Of a DNA stretch of 32,455 bases, positions 21,959-29,034 are shown piece by piece. The stretch is from NCBI GenBank assembly GCA_020852595.1, contig JADZAK010000061.1:1-32455 (forward strand), written 5' to 3'. The notes under the pieces were generated by a model, which was not told the DNA's origin, made no database searches, and worked only from the letters and a program-made list of their open reading frames with translations. This stretch comes from Rhodospirillaceae bacterium (lineage in GTDB: Bacteria > Pseudomonadota > Alphaproteobacteria > Rhodospirillales > Rhodospirillaceae). The translations under genes were made by a program, and so were the position numbers. Positions within the stretch are counted from its first letter, which is position 1; every line of letters begins with the position of its first letter.

Positions 21959-22384
21959 TTACTGGAGCGCCTTTTGCGCGCTGACGGTGCCGTCGGCATT
22001 GGCCAGGCGCACCTGGTTGCCTTCAAGCACGAGCACGCCCTTGTCGAAGTCATAGACCGCCGAGGCGCCGGTCGCGGTTTCCTCGGACGAACGCATGGTG
22101 ACGTTGCCGACGGCGAACACGCGGTAGACCTCTTCGCCGCCGCCGTCGCCGGTGCGGTAATAGGCGATGAGTTCGTCGCCGACGATGCTGACTTCGCCTT
22201 GCGTGGCCTTGGCGTTGCCGCGCGCGATCACACGCTTGTTGTCCTGCTGGACTTCGATGCCGCGTTCGGCGTCGACCACGATCGGCTGATCGGAGTTCTT
22301 GGGCAGGAACGAAAGGGACTGCGCCGCGGCCGGCGACGCGAAGCCGGCGCAGAGCGCGGCCAGGAGAATGAAACGCGCGTTCAT
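21959..22384 (-). CDS. lptA: LptA (OstA family) periplasmic LPS-bridge protein, 5' part ending at an internal TAA
   Basis: A 141-codon frame starting at ATG 22384 (ATGA overlap with the lptC stop). The signal peptide is MNARFILLAALCAGFASPAAAQ. The OstA-type beta repeats follow: QPIVVDAERGIEVQ, RVIARGNAKATQGEVSIVGD, VFAVGNVTMRSS, ASAVYDFDKGVLVLEGN. It stops at TAA after SAQKALQ, where relatives with two OstA units often read an aromatic followed by Trp; a TAC or TAT to TAA change would restore one 298-residue protein. LptA forms the periplasmic bridge that carries LPS to LptD. As LptA is normally essential with LPS, a real nonsense mutation would be surprising. Confidence 0.8.
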   Translation of the reverse strand: MNARFILLAALCAGFASPAAAQSLSFLPKNSDQPIVVDAERGIEVQQDNKRVIARGNAKATQGEVSIVGDELIAYYRTGDGGGEEVYRVFAVGNVTMRSSEETATGASAVYDFDKGVLVLEGNQVRLANADGTVSAQKALQ

Positions 22385-23106
22385 CGCGGAGCTCCGGCTG
22401 GTTTCGCGGCCTCGGCCGGCTTCTCGGTTTTGACGGCGGCCTTGCTGTTCAGCACGAGCCGTGACTTTCCATTGAAGAGTACATTGCGTCCGCGATCCGA
22501 AAGATTGAATCCATCCTGGGCTTCCATGGTGCCCAGCGGCCCCTCGCCCGTCACCGGTTCCTTGCCGCTCGCAGTGCCCTCATCGAGATTCACGAGCGCC
22601 GAGCCGGTCTTGAAGCGGTAGCCGCTTTCCTCGCCGACATCGACGTTGCCGGTGAGGTCGAGTTTCTTGTCGCCGCGGTTATAGAGACCCGCGTTGGCTT
22701 TGGCCGACAGGAACTTGCCGTCCTTCAGGCTGATCTCGGCGGACGGCGCATTGAGTTCGATGGTTTCCTCGTTCTCGGGACGCTGACGCACCCCGGCGGC
22801 CACCACCGAATAGGGCTGGCCTTCATCGTCGGTGCCGAAATAACGCGCATTGGTCATGCTGAGATTGTCGCCGCTCTTGGCGTCGCTCATCTCGGTGTCG
22901 ATGCGGTAGCGGTCTTCGTCGCGGCGCAGCTGCGGCAGCAGGATCACGAGAAGAAGCAGAAAACCCGCCGCCGACGGCAGCGCGATCTTCATCAGGCCGA
23001 CAAACCGGCTGTACTGGGCGACCGACTGCGCGACCGAGGCCTCGCGCGGCGTCCAGGTGGAGAAGCGTTCCGGGTCGCGCCGGGGATCGTGCTGGGCGTC
23101 GCTCAT
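22381..23106 (-). CDS. lptC: LPS export system protein LptC
   Basis: A 241-residue bitopic protein. A polar N-terminus of about 38 residues is followed by one membrane helix (about 42-60, IALPSAAGFLLLLVILLPQL). A periplasmic LptC jellyroll comes next, with MTNARYFGTDDEGQPYSVVA, LNAPSAEISLKDGKFLSAKA and LDLTGNVDV. It receives LPS from LptB2FG and hands it to LptA. Both ends overlap neighbours as ATGA (kdsD before, lptA after), so the three are tightly coupled. The tail is Lys/Ala/Pro-rich and probably disordered. Confidence 0.95.
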   Translation of the reverse strand: MSDAQHDPRRDPERFSTWTPREASVAQSVAQYSRFVGLMKIALPSAAGFLLLLVILLPQLRRDEDRYRIDTEMSDAKSGDNLSMTNARYFGTDDEGQPYSVVAAGVRQRPENEETIELNAPSAEISLKDGKFLSAKANAGLYNRGDKKLDLTGNVDVGEESGYRFKTGSALVNLDEGTASGKEPVTGEGPLGTMEAQDGFNLSDRGRNVLFNGKSRLVLNSKAAVKTEKPAEAAKPAGAPR

Positions 23107-24146
23107 ACCACGCCCGCTCTCAGGACATCGTGCATGCGCAGGATGCCGACCGGCTTGCCGTCATCCACCACGAACGCGGAATTGATTTTCCATTCGTTCA
23201 TGCGGCGCAACGCTTCCGCCGCGAGAATATTGCGGGCGGTGAATTTCGGCGTGCGCGTCATGACATCCGACGCCTTCAAGGAGAGCAGGTTGTCCGCGAT
23301 GTGACGGCGCAAGTCGCCGTCCGTGACGATCCCGATCAGCTGGCCGTCCTTGTCGACGACACCCGCAACGCCGAACGTCTTTTGCGTCATGACGAGCACG
23401 ACTTCGGACATCGGCGCGTCCGGAGAGACCAGGGGAAGCTCGGAGCCCGCATGCATCAGGTCTTCGACCTTGAACAGCTTGCGGCCCAAATGTCCGCCCG
23501 GGTGGAAGACTTTATAGTCGTCGGCGGTGAAGCCGCGGCGCTCGAGGAGCGCAACCGCAAGCGCATCGCCGAGCGCAAGAGTCAGCGTGGTCGAGGTCGT
23601 CGGCGCTTCGACGATGGCGCAAGCTTCGCCCACCGGCGGCAACGCGAGCACGACATCGGCGCCCTGCGCGAGAGTCGAGCCCGGCCGGCTGGTGATGGCC
23701 AGCAAGGGAATCCCGAAGCGGCGCGTATACGCGACGACGTCGCGCAGTTCGCCGGCTTCGCCGGAATTGGAAATGGCGATGACCGCGTCGCCGGGCGCGA
23801 TCATGCCCATGTCGCCGTGACTGGCTTCGCCCGCGTGCACAAAAAAAGCCGGTGGTCCCGTCGACGCCATGGTCGCGGCGATCTTGCGTCCCACATGGCC
23901 GCTTTTGCCGACGCCCGAAACGATCACGCGCCCGGTGACCTTGGAAAGGATATCGAGACCGGACGTGAAGGCGTCGCCCAGGTTCTGAGCGAGCGCGTCG
24001 AGCCCCGCGCGCGCATGTTCAAGAACGCGCCGCGCCGAGGCCAGATCGGCGGCCTGGGACGTGCTGGGTGACGCTGCCTTAGGTGACGTAACTGCCATTC
24101 GCCGAAATCGCCTGCTTTTTCCGCGGGCGCCCCCATAGCGGTTCAT
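23103..24146 (-). CDS. kdsD: Arabinose-5-phosphate isomerase KdsD
   Basis: A 347-residue protein from ATG 24146, or 331 from ATG 24098; the second start is closer to the usual family length. The SIS sugar-isomerase domain (about 60-200) contains SGVGKSGHVGRKIA and SNSGEAGEL; HPGGHLGRKL links to two CBS domains (about 225-345). It converts ribulose 5-phosphate to arabinose 5-phosphate, the first step of Kdo synthesis for the LPS core. It is first of the kdsD-lptC-lptA-lptB-rpoN-ptsN run. Function is firm; the start is not. Confidence 0.95.
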   Translation of the reverse strand: MNRYGGARGKSRRFRRMAVTSPKAASPSTSQAADLASARRVLEHARAGLDALAQNLGDAFTSGLDILSKVTGRVIVSGVGKSGHVGRKIAATMASTGPPAFFVHAGEASHGDMGMIAPGDAVIAISNSGEAGELRDVVAYTRRFGIPLLAITSRPGSTLAQGADVVLALPPVGEACAIVEAPTTSTTLTLALGDALAVALLERRGFTADDYKVFHPGGHLGRKLFKVEDLMHAGSELPLVSPDAPMSEVVLVMTQKTFGVAGVVDKDGQLIGIVTDGDLRRHIADNLLSLKASDVMTRTPKFTARNILAAEALRRMNEWKINSAFVVDDGKPVGILRMHDVLRAGVV

Positions 24147-24208
24147 TGTGGCTGGATGTGGGCCTGCCCCACGCCGTTGTCAAAGAACCCTTTGCAAGGA
24201 CGCACGAA

Positions 24209-24237
24209 AGTATCGCCCGGGCGTCAAAAGGGGTCAA
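24209..24237 (-). promoter_or_regulatory. Predicted promoter of the kdsD-lptCAB-rpoN cluster
   Basis: On the minus strand TTGACC (24237-24232), a 17-base spacer, then GATACT (24214-24209). Transcription would start near 24202, with leaders of about 55 or 103 bases for the two possible kdsD starts. Confidence 0.5.
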
Positions 24238-24271
24238 CGGCACGATTGTTGCAGGGGGTTATACGCGCACG

Positions 24272-24316
24272 CCTAGAGTCTGTTTCCGACTCAAGGAAGC
24301 GCAAACAGACTCTAGG
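24272..24316. repeat. Perfect 14-bp inverted repeat with a T-run on the plus strand
   Basis: CCTAGAGTCTGTTT (24272-24285) and AAACAGACTCTAGG (24303-24316) enclose a 17-base loop. TTTTTGTGTGG follows on the plus strand, so it could terminate rightward transcripts before they run antisense into rnd. On the minus strand (sense for rnd) there is no U-run. Its right arm overlaps the tail of repeat copy B. Confidence 0.5.
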
Positions 24317-24376
24317 TTTTTGTGTGGTCGCATGTTGAACGGCCGAACCGGTGCCCCTTCGGCCTAACATGCTCTA
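24303..24376 (-). repeat. Intergenic palindromic repeat, copy B
   Basis: Read on the minus strand: TAGAGCATGTT, GGCCGAAGGGGCACCGGTTC, GGCC, AACATGCGACCACACAAAAA, CCTAGAGTCTG. CATGTT/AACATG and GGCCGAA/TTCGGCC form a nested stem (24331-24371). It shares the order GAGCAT, GAAG-GG-ACCGGTTCG, ATG, ACC, ACAA with copy A at 8741-8794. The TAG stop of rnd is the first triplet of the element. Confidence 0.5.
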
Positions 24377-24982
24377 GTGAGCGAAAATATCCTCGTCCGC
24401 CCAACCGGCCACATCGAGGGCGGCGCGGTCCGGCAGGAAGCCGAAGCAGGCGGCGGCGAGGTGGGCGCGGTTTTCACGCGCCAGCAGCCGGTCCATCTCG
24501 GCCTTCAGCCGGTGCAGATGCAGGACATCGGCGGCGGCGTAATCGATCTGCTCGGTGGTGAGCGTGCCGGCGCCCCAGTCGGAGGTCTGCTGCTGCTTGG
24601 AGATTTCCACCCCGAGCAATTCCTTGCAGAGGTCCTTGAGACCGTGTTTGTCGGTATTGGTGCGCACCAGGCGCGAGGCGGTGCGCGTGCAATAGACCGG
24701 CGCGCAGCGCACGCCGAGATGCTTGGCGATCATCGCGAGATCGAAGCGGGCGAAGTGAAAGATCTTGAGAATCTTCTGGTCGGCCAGCACGGCCGCGAGG
24801 CGTTCGGCCTTCTGCCCCGGCACGATCTGGACAAGATGCGCGTGGCCGTCGCCGCCGGACAGCTGCACAAGGCACAGACGGTCGCGATCGATGCGCAGAC
24901 CCATGGTCTCGCTGTCGACGGCGATGCTGTCCTTAAAAGTGACGTTGGCAGGCAGATCGCCGCGGTGCAGATAGTTCGTCAC
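24374..24982 (-). CDS. rnd: Short ribonuclease D-like 3'-5' exonuclease
   Basis: A 202-residue DEDDy exonuclease with GTG start at 24982. Exo I is DSETMGL (23-29, Asp and Glu), Exo II FHFARFDLAM (Asp in the fourth block) and Exo III DYAAADVLHL (Tyr and Asp). There is no HRDC domain, so it is the short alphaproteobacterial form and not full RNase D. Such proteins trim stable-RNA 3' ends. A ribonuclease D gene upstream of kdsD-lptCAB is common in this class. The last codons and the stop border an intergenic repeat, so the natural C-terminus may have been altered by it. Confidence 0.9.
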   Translation of the reverse strand: MTNYLHRGDLPANVTFKDSIAVDSETMGLRIDRDRLCLVQLSGGDGHAHLVQIVPGQKAERLAAVLADQKILKIFHFARFDLAMIAKHLGVRCAPVYCTRTASRLVRTNTDKHGLKDLCKELLGVEISKQQQTSDWGAGTLTTEQIDYAAADVLHLHRLKAEMDRLLARENRAHLAAACFGFLPDRAALDVAGWADEDIFAH

Positions 24983-25041
24983 GGGTGCCGCCCTTATTCG
25001 CCGCTTAGGAGACCGCGGGAAAAACCGCAGATCTCAAAAGA

Positions 25042-25128
<87 letters not shown>

Positions 25129-25182
25129 ATTTTGAGCCGCCGCCCTGAACTTCGGGCGCCGGGGGTAGTGAACAGGGCGAGA

Positions 25183-25211
25183 CGGATACAGGGCCCCCCG
25201 CCCCTTGTCAA
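25183..25211 (-). promoter_or_regulatory. Predicted promoter of tRNA-Leu
   Basis: A perfect TTGACA (25211-25206) is followed after 17 bases by TATCCG (25188-25183), preceded by TG (extended -10). It would give a leader of about 48 bases to the tRNA, to be removed by RNase P. The -10 is weak. Confidence 0.5.
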
Positions 25212-25389
25212 TGCAAGCAAGAGGCCCGGCAAGCGCTTTTAGGAAAACGGGTTTTCCCGTTGTTTCCCCAGGCGTTGACGATCCCGCGCCGCCCTTGCCG
25301 CGGCGCGCGGAGCGGTTGCCTCCCTTCCGGTTCTAGGTCACTGAAAGGCTCTCCGGACCAAGAACGGTTAGAAATCCGGGAGTGGGGAT

Positions 25390-26412
25390 ATGGCAGACAA
25401 GCTTATTACGGTCTTCGGCGGCTCCGGCTTCATCGGCAGCCATCTGGTGCGCCATCTCGCGGCCCAGGGCTGGCGCGTGCGCATCGCCGTGCGCGACATC
25501 CGCAAGGCGCTGTTCCTGAAGCCGGCGGGCGACCTCGGCCAGATCTCGCTGATCCCGGTCTCCATCACCGATCCGGCCGGCGTCGCCGCCGCCGTTCAGG
25601 GCGCCGATGCCGTCGTCAACCTGGTCGGCGTGCTCTATGAATCCAAGAAGCGCACGTTCGAAGCGCTGCATGAAAAAGGCGCCGAGAATGTCGCGCGCGC
25701 GGCCATGGCCGCCGGTGTGCGCCGCCTGGTGCATGTCTCCGCGCTGGGCGCGAACGCGAACTCGCCGTCCGCTTATGCCCGCAGCAAGGCCGCCGGCGAG
25801 CGCGCCGTCGCCGTCGCTTTCCCGTCGGCCACCATCATGCGCCCGTCGGTGGTTTTCGGCGCGGAAGACGGCTTCTTCAACCGTTTCGGCGCCGTCGCGC
25901 AGAAGATGCCCGTGCTGCCCTATTTCACCGACGCCATCCCGCACACGCCGGGCGGCGGCGGCGCGAGCTTCCAGCCCGTTTATGCGAGCGACGTGGCCAC
26001 GGCCATCGCCGCGGCGGTGAACGATCCGCATCACCTGGGCAAGACCTATGAACTGGTGGGCCCGCGCGTTTACGACATGCGCGCCATCCTGGACATCGTG
26101 AACCGCGAAACCATGCGCCGCCGGCCCATTATCGGCCTGCCGTACCTCGCGGCCGATATTCCGGCGCGCCTCTTCAACGTGCTGCGCACGCTGGTCGAGA
26201 AGATCCCGCCCGTTTCGCTGGGCGCGCCCTTCCTGACGCCGGATCAAGTGGTGCAGCTGCGTTTGGGCAATGTCGCGACCGGCGTGCTGCCGGGCCTGGA
26301 AGCCTTCGGCATCGCGCCGACGGCGGCCGAAGTGGTGGTGCCGACCTATCTGAAGCGCTTTCGCCCGATTCAGCAGACCAAGCGCCTGCGCCTTCAGCCG
26401 CGCAACGGCTGA
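25390..26412 (+). CDS. Complex I NDUFA9-like NAD(P)-binding protein (atypical SDR)
   Basis: A 340-residue extended SDR with ATG 25390 preceded by GGAGTGGGG. Its Rossmann motif is FGGSGFIGSHLVRHL (9-23). VNLVGVLYESKKRTFEALH and VHVSALGANANSPSAYARSKAAGE are hallmarks of the mitochondrial complex I subunit NDUFA9 and its alphaproteobacterial homologues; the Tyr/Lys pair is in YARSK. In eukaryotes NDUFA9 is an accessory subunit that binds NADPH and stabilises the quinone-module junction. No nuo genes are nearby. Its bacterial role is less clear and may concern quinone or lipid-related reduction. The stop abuts that of the convergent UppP-family gene. Confidence 0.85.
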   Translation: MADKLITVFGGSGFIGSHLVRHLAAQGWRVRIAVRDIRKALFLKPAGDLGQISLIPVSITDPAGVAAAVQGADAVVNLVGVLYESKKRTFEALHEKGAENVARAAMAAGVRRLVHVSALGANANSPSAYARSKAAGERAVAVAFPSATIMRPSVVFGAEDGFFNRFGAVAQKMPVLPYFTDAIPHTPGGGGASFQPVYASDVATAIAAAVNDPHHLGKTYELVGPRVYDMRAILDIVNRETMRRRPIIGLPYLAADIPARLFNVLRTLVEKIPPVSLGAPFLTPDQVVQLRLGNVATGVLPGLEAFGIAPTAAEVVVPTYLKRFRPIQQTKRLRLQPRNG

Positions 26413-27225
26413 TTAAACGGGCGTCTGCCAGACAATCACCAGAATCACGGCGCCGGCGAGCAGGCGGTAGATCGCCAGCGGCGCGAAGCTGTGGCGCTTG
26501 AGCCAGGCCATCATGAGGCCGAGGGTGACGAGGCCGGCGCAGAACGCCGCGCCGCCGACGCCGAGCAGCCACGGCTGCCACGTCAGACCGCCGGTTTTCA
26601 CCAGCGCCATGATCTGAAGCACGCACGCGCCCGCGAGCGCGGGCATGCCGAGCAGCAGCGAGAAACGCGCCGCATCGACGCGCTCGTATCCAAGCGCGCG
26701 GGCGAACGTCATGGTGATGGCCGAACGGCTGACGCCGGGCACCAGGTAAGCAACCACTTGCGCCAGGGCGACGACGATCATGTCGATGTACGAGGCATGT
26801 TCGAGGCGTTTGATGGTCATGCTCATGCGGTCGAGCATGAACAGGAAGAAGCCGCCGATGACCGCCGACCAGCCGATAACCGTCGGCGTGTAGGCCGGGA
26901 AGCTGAATTCGACGAAGGGCAGCGCGAAAACGACGGCGGCGACGGGAACGGTGGCGATGAAGAGCTGGATGGCGAGGCGGGCCCCCGGATCCCGCTTGCC
27001 CTTGGCGGCGCGCGCGAGGCCGACGCCCATGTCCCAGAGGTCGCTCCAGAAATAGGCCATCATGGACAGGAGCAGGCCGACGCTGAGGGCGAGATAAACG
27101 ATGCCGCCGATGCGCGGCCAGGAGGTGAAGGCCTCAATAAGGGTCTGATGGGCGGCGCTGCCCAACGGTGCGATGTGGGTTACGCCCAACACCACTACCA
27201 CTATCAGTTGCGCGATTCCTACCAC
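26413..27225 (-). CDS. UppP/BacA-family membrane protein lacking catalytic glutamates
   Basis: A 270-residue polytopic protein (about eight hydrophobic segments) with GTG start at 27225; a stop lies 11 codons upstream, with no ATG between. It is homologous to undecaprenyl-diphosphatase. YLVPGVSRSAITM (160-172) matches the second catalytic motif with its Arg kept. The first motif, normally EGLTEFLPVSSTGH, reads LGVTHIAPLGSAAH (13-26): both glutamates are replaced (Leu13, His17), while Ser23 and His26 remain. Without the Glu pair, metal-dependent diphosphatase activity on C55-PP is doubtful. It may be a lipid carrier flippase/translocase-like or otherwise altered relative, or use a different site. 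Confidence 0.8.
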   Translation of the reverse strand: MVGIAQLIVVVVLGVTHIAPLGSAAHQTLIEAFTSWPRIGGIVYLALSVGLLLSMMAYFWSDLWDMGVGLARAAKGKRDPGARLAIQLFIATVPVAAVVFALPFVEFSFPAYTPTVIGWSAVIGGFFLFMLDRMSMTIKRLEHASYIDMIVVALAQVVAYLVPGVSRSAITMTFARALGYERVDAARFSLLLGMPALAGACVLQIMALVKTGGLTWQPWLLGVGGAAFCAGLVTLGLMMAWLKRHSFAPLAIYRLLAGAVILVIVWQTPV

Positions 27226-27384
27226 GTCCCGCTCACCCTTACTCCCAACCCCTTTATATCACTAACCGATTCGCGACCATAGCATCGCGTAGGCGGCAAC
27301 TAGTAATCATATGAGTACTAATATCGAATCATGCTCCGCGCGGACGAGCTATCGATTCTTTCAATGTCACATGCCGATTTAATT

Positions 27385-27405
27385 TAGGTCAGTATTACTG
27401 ACTTA
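27385..27405. promoter_or_regulatory. Inverted repeat, candidate operator for gltD-gltB
   Basis: TA-G-GTCAGT-ATT-ACTGAC-T-TA: perfect six-base arms extended to eight of nine. It lies just before TAATAT, a possible -10, and about 171 bases before the gltD start. Placement between -35 and -10 would suit repression or a MerR-like activator. The regulator is unknown. Confidence 0.4.
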
Positions 27406-27517
27406 ATATCAAGAATCTCGTGGCGCTCCCGGGATTTGCCTCTTATGGTCCGCCCGAAACCGGTCCCCGGAGGGAGCCGCGGCCCGTTTTCGCCCCGAGA
27501 CAATCTGTGCATCGGCG

Positions 27518-27538
27518 GCGCCGTTTGAAAAACGGCGC
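27518..27538 (+). other. Stable hairpin in the gltD leader
   Basis: GCGCCGTTT and AAACGGCGC with a three-base GAA loop, 37 bases before the gltD ATG. No T-run follows, so it is not an ordinary terminator; it may stabilise the mRNA or bind a regulator. Confidence 0.35.
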
Positions 27539-27575
27539 ATCCGGATCGCTTCTCAAGATGCAAAGGATGCCCGCG

Positions 27576-29033
27576 ATGACGCGGAATATGCTGCAGTTCC
27601 TCCGCTTAGGTCAGGCGATGCCGTCGAAGCGTGCGGCGGATACGCGCAAAAAAGACTTCAACGAGATCTATGAGAAGTGGGCCGAGCCGGAAGCCGCCGA
27701 CCAGTCGTCGCGCTGCGAGCAGTGCGGCATTCCCTTCTGCCAGGTGCACTGTCCGGTTCAGAACAACATTCCCGACTGGCTGAAGCTGGTCGCCGAAGGA
27801 CGTCTCGAGGAGGCTTATGCGGTCTCCTCGGCCACCAACAACATGCCGGAAGTCTGCGGCCGCATCTGCCCGCAGGACCGTCTGTGCGAAGGCTCCTGCG
27901 TGCTCGAGCAGTCCAAGCACGGCACGGTCACCATCGGCGCGGTCGAGAAGTACATCACCGACACCGCGTGGGAACGCGGCTGGGTGAAGCCGGTCACGCC
28001 GGAACAGGAACGCGAGCAGTCGGTCGGCATCATCGGCGCCGGCCCCGGCGGCCTCGCCGCCGCGGAAGAACTGCGCAAGCTGGGCTATCAGGTCACGGTG
28101 TACGACCGTTACGACCGCGCCGGCGGCCTGCTCATTTACGGCATCCCGGGTTTCAAGCTCGAGAAGTACGTGGTCGAGCGCCGCGCGAAGCTTTTGGAGC
28201 AGTCGGGCGTGAAGTTCGTGCTCGGTGTGAACATCGGCACCGATGTGAACTTTTCGGACCTGCGCAAGAAGCACAACTCCATCCTGATCGCGACCGGCGT
28301 CTACAAGGCGCGCGCGCTGAGCGTTCCCGGCGTCGGCGCGAACGGTGTCTTCCCGGCGATGACCTATCTGACCGCGTCCAACAAAAAGGACCTCGGCGAC
28401 AAGGTGCCCGACTACGACAACGGCAAACTGAACGCGAACGGGAAGAACGTCGTCGTCATCGGCGGCGGCGACACCGCCATGGACTGCGTGCGCACCGCGA
28501 TCCGTCAGGGCGCCAAATCGGTGAAGTGCCTGTACCGCCGCGACCGCGAAAACATGCCGGGCTCGCAGCGCGAAGTAGCCAACGCCGCCGAGGAAGGCGT
28601 CGAGTTCCTGTGGCTCAGCGCGCCGGAAGCGGTGCTGCATGACGCCGACAACAACGCGACCGGAGTCCGTGCGGTGCGTATGCGCCTCGGCACGCCGGAT
28701 GCTTCGGGCCGCGCGAAACCGGAAGAGATCGAAGGCTCGCAGTTCGTCGCGCCGGCGGACATCGTGATCGAGGCGCTCGGCTTCGATCCGGAAGATTTAC
28801 CGGTCATGTTCGGCGAGCCGGGCCTGGGGCTGACCCGCTGGGGCACGCTCAAGACCGACTTCCGCACCGCCATGACGACCATGGACGGCGTGTTCGCCGC
28901 CGGCGACATCGTGCGCGGCGCGTCCCTCGTCGTGTGGGCGATCCGTGACGGCCGCGACGCCGCCGCGAGCATCCACCAGCATCTGCAAGGCGCCCGTGCC
29001 GGCGCCCTCAACGAACTGCGCAAGGCTTCCTAA
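27576..29033 (+). CDS. gltD: Glutamate synthase (NADPH) small subunit
   Basis: A 485-residue subunit. ATG 27576 was chosen for the AAAGGA eight bases upstream and for the family-like N-terminus MTRNMLQFLRLGQAMP. The N-terminal domain binds two 4Fe-4S clusters via Cys47, 50, 55, 59 and Cys94, 98, 104, 108. The FAD-binding motif is GIIGAGPGGL (151-160), and the NADPH site VVVIGGGDTAMDC lies mid-protein. GltD passes electrons from NADPH to GltB for making two glutamates from 2-oxoglutarate and glutamine. It precedes gltB by one base. RpoN and PtsN of the same window are part of the same nitrogen theme. Confidence 0.97.
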   Translation: MTRNMLQFLRLGQAMPSKRAADTRKKDFNEIYEKWAEPEAADQSSRCEQCGIPFCQVHCPVQNNIPDWLKLVAEGRLEEAYAVSSATNNMPEVCGRICPQDRLCEGSCVLEQSKHGTVTIGAVEKYITDTAWERGWVKPVTPEQEREQSVGIIGAGPGGLAAAEELRKLGYQVTVYDRYDRAGGLLIYGIPGFKLEKYVVERRAKLLEQSGVKFVLGVNIGTDVNFSDLRKKHNSILIATGVYKARALSVPGVGANGVFPAMTYLTASNKKDLGDKVPDYDNGKLNANGKNVVVIGGGDTAMDCVRTAIRQGAKSVKCLYRRDRENMPGSQREVANAAEEGVEFLWLSAPEAVLHDADNNATGVRAVRMRLGTPDASGRAKPEEIEGSQFVAPADIVIEALGFDPEDLPVMFGEPGLGLTRWGTLKTDFRTAMTTMDGVFAAGDIVRGASLVVWAIRDGRDAAASIHQHLQGARAGALNELRKAS

Positions 29034-29034
29034 G

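Larger units (their letters stand above)
27226..27575. other. Divergent intergenic region between the UppP-like gene and gltD
   Basis: About 350 bases, markedly AT-rich from 27240 to 27415 and GC-rich after that. It holds a candidate operator (27385-27405), a TAATAT hexamer (27404-27409) and a hairpin (27518-27538). An in-frame extension of gltD back to 27420 lacks Shine-Dalgarno and family similarity and is treated as leader. A TATAAA on the minus strand (about 27251-27256) may serve the UppP-like gene. Confidence 0.5.

Noticed and set aside
25011..25037. Hairpin after tRNA-Leu as intrinsic terminator
   Set aside because: The stem has mismatches and the T-run is in the loop instead of after the stem.
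25246..25261. AACGGG-TTTT-CCCGTT hairpin as a terminator
   Set aside because: No gene ends upstream of it on either strand and the following T-run is interrupted; it lies ahead of the tRNA and the NDUFA9-like promoter regions.
27420..27575. N-terminal extension of gltD
   Set aside because: No Shine-Dalgarno, a composition unlike GltD, and a family-like start with AAAGGA at 27576.
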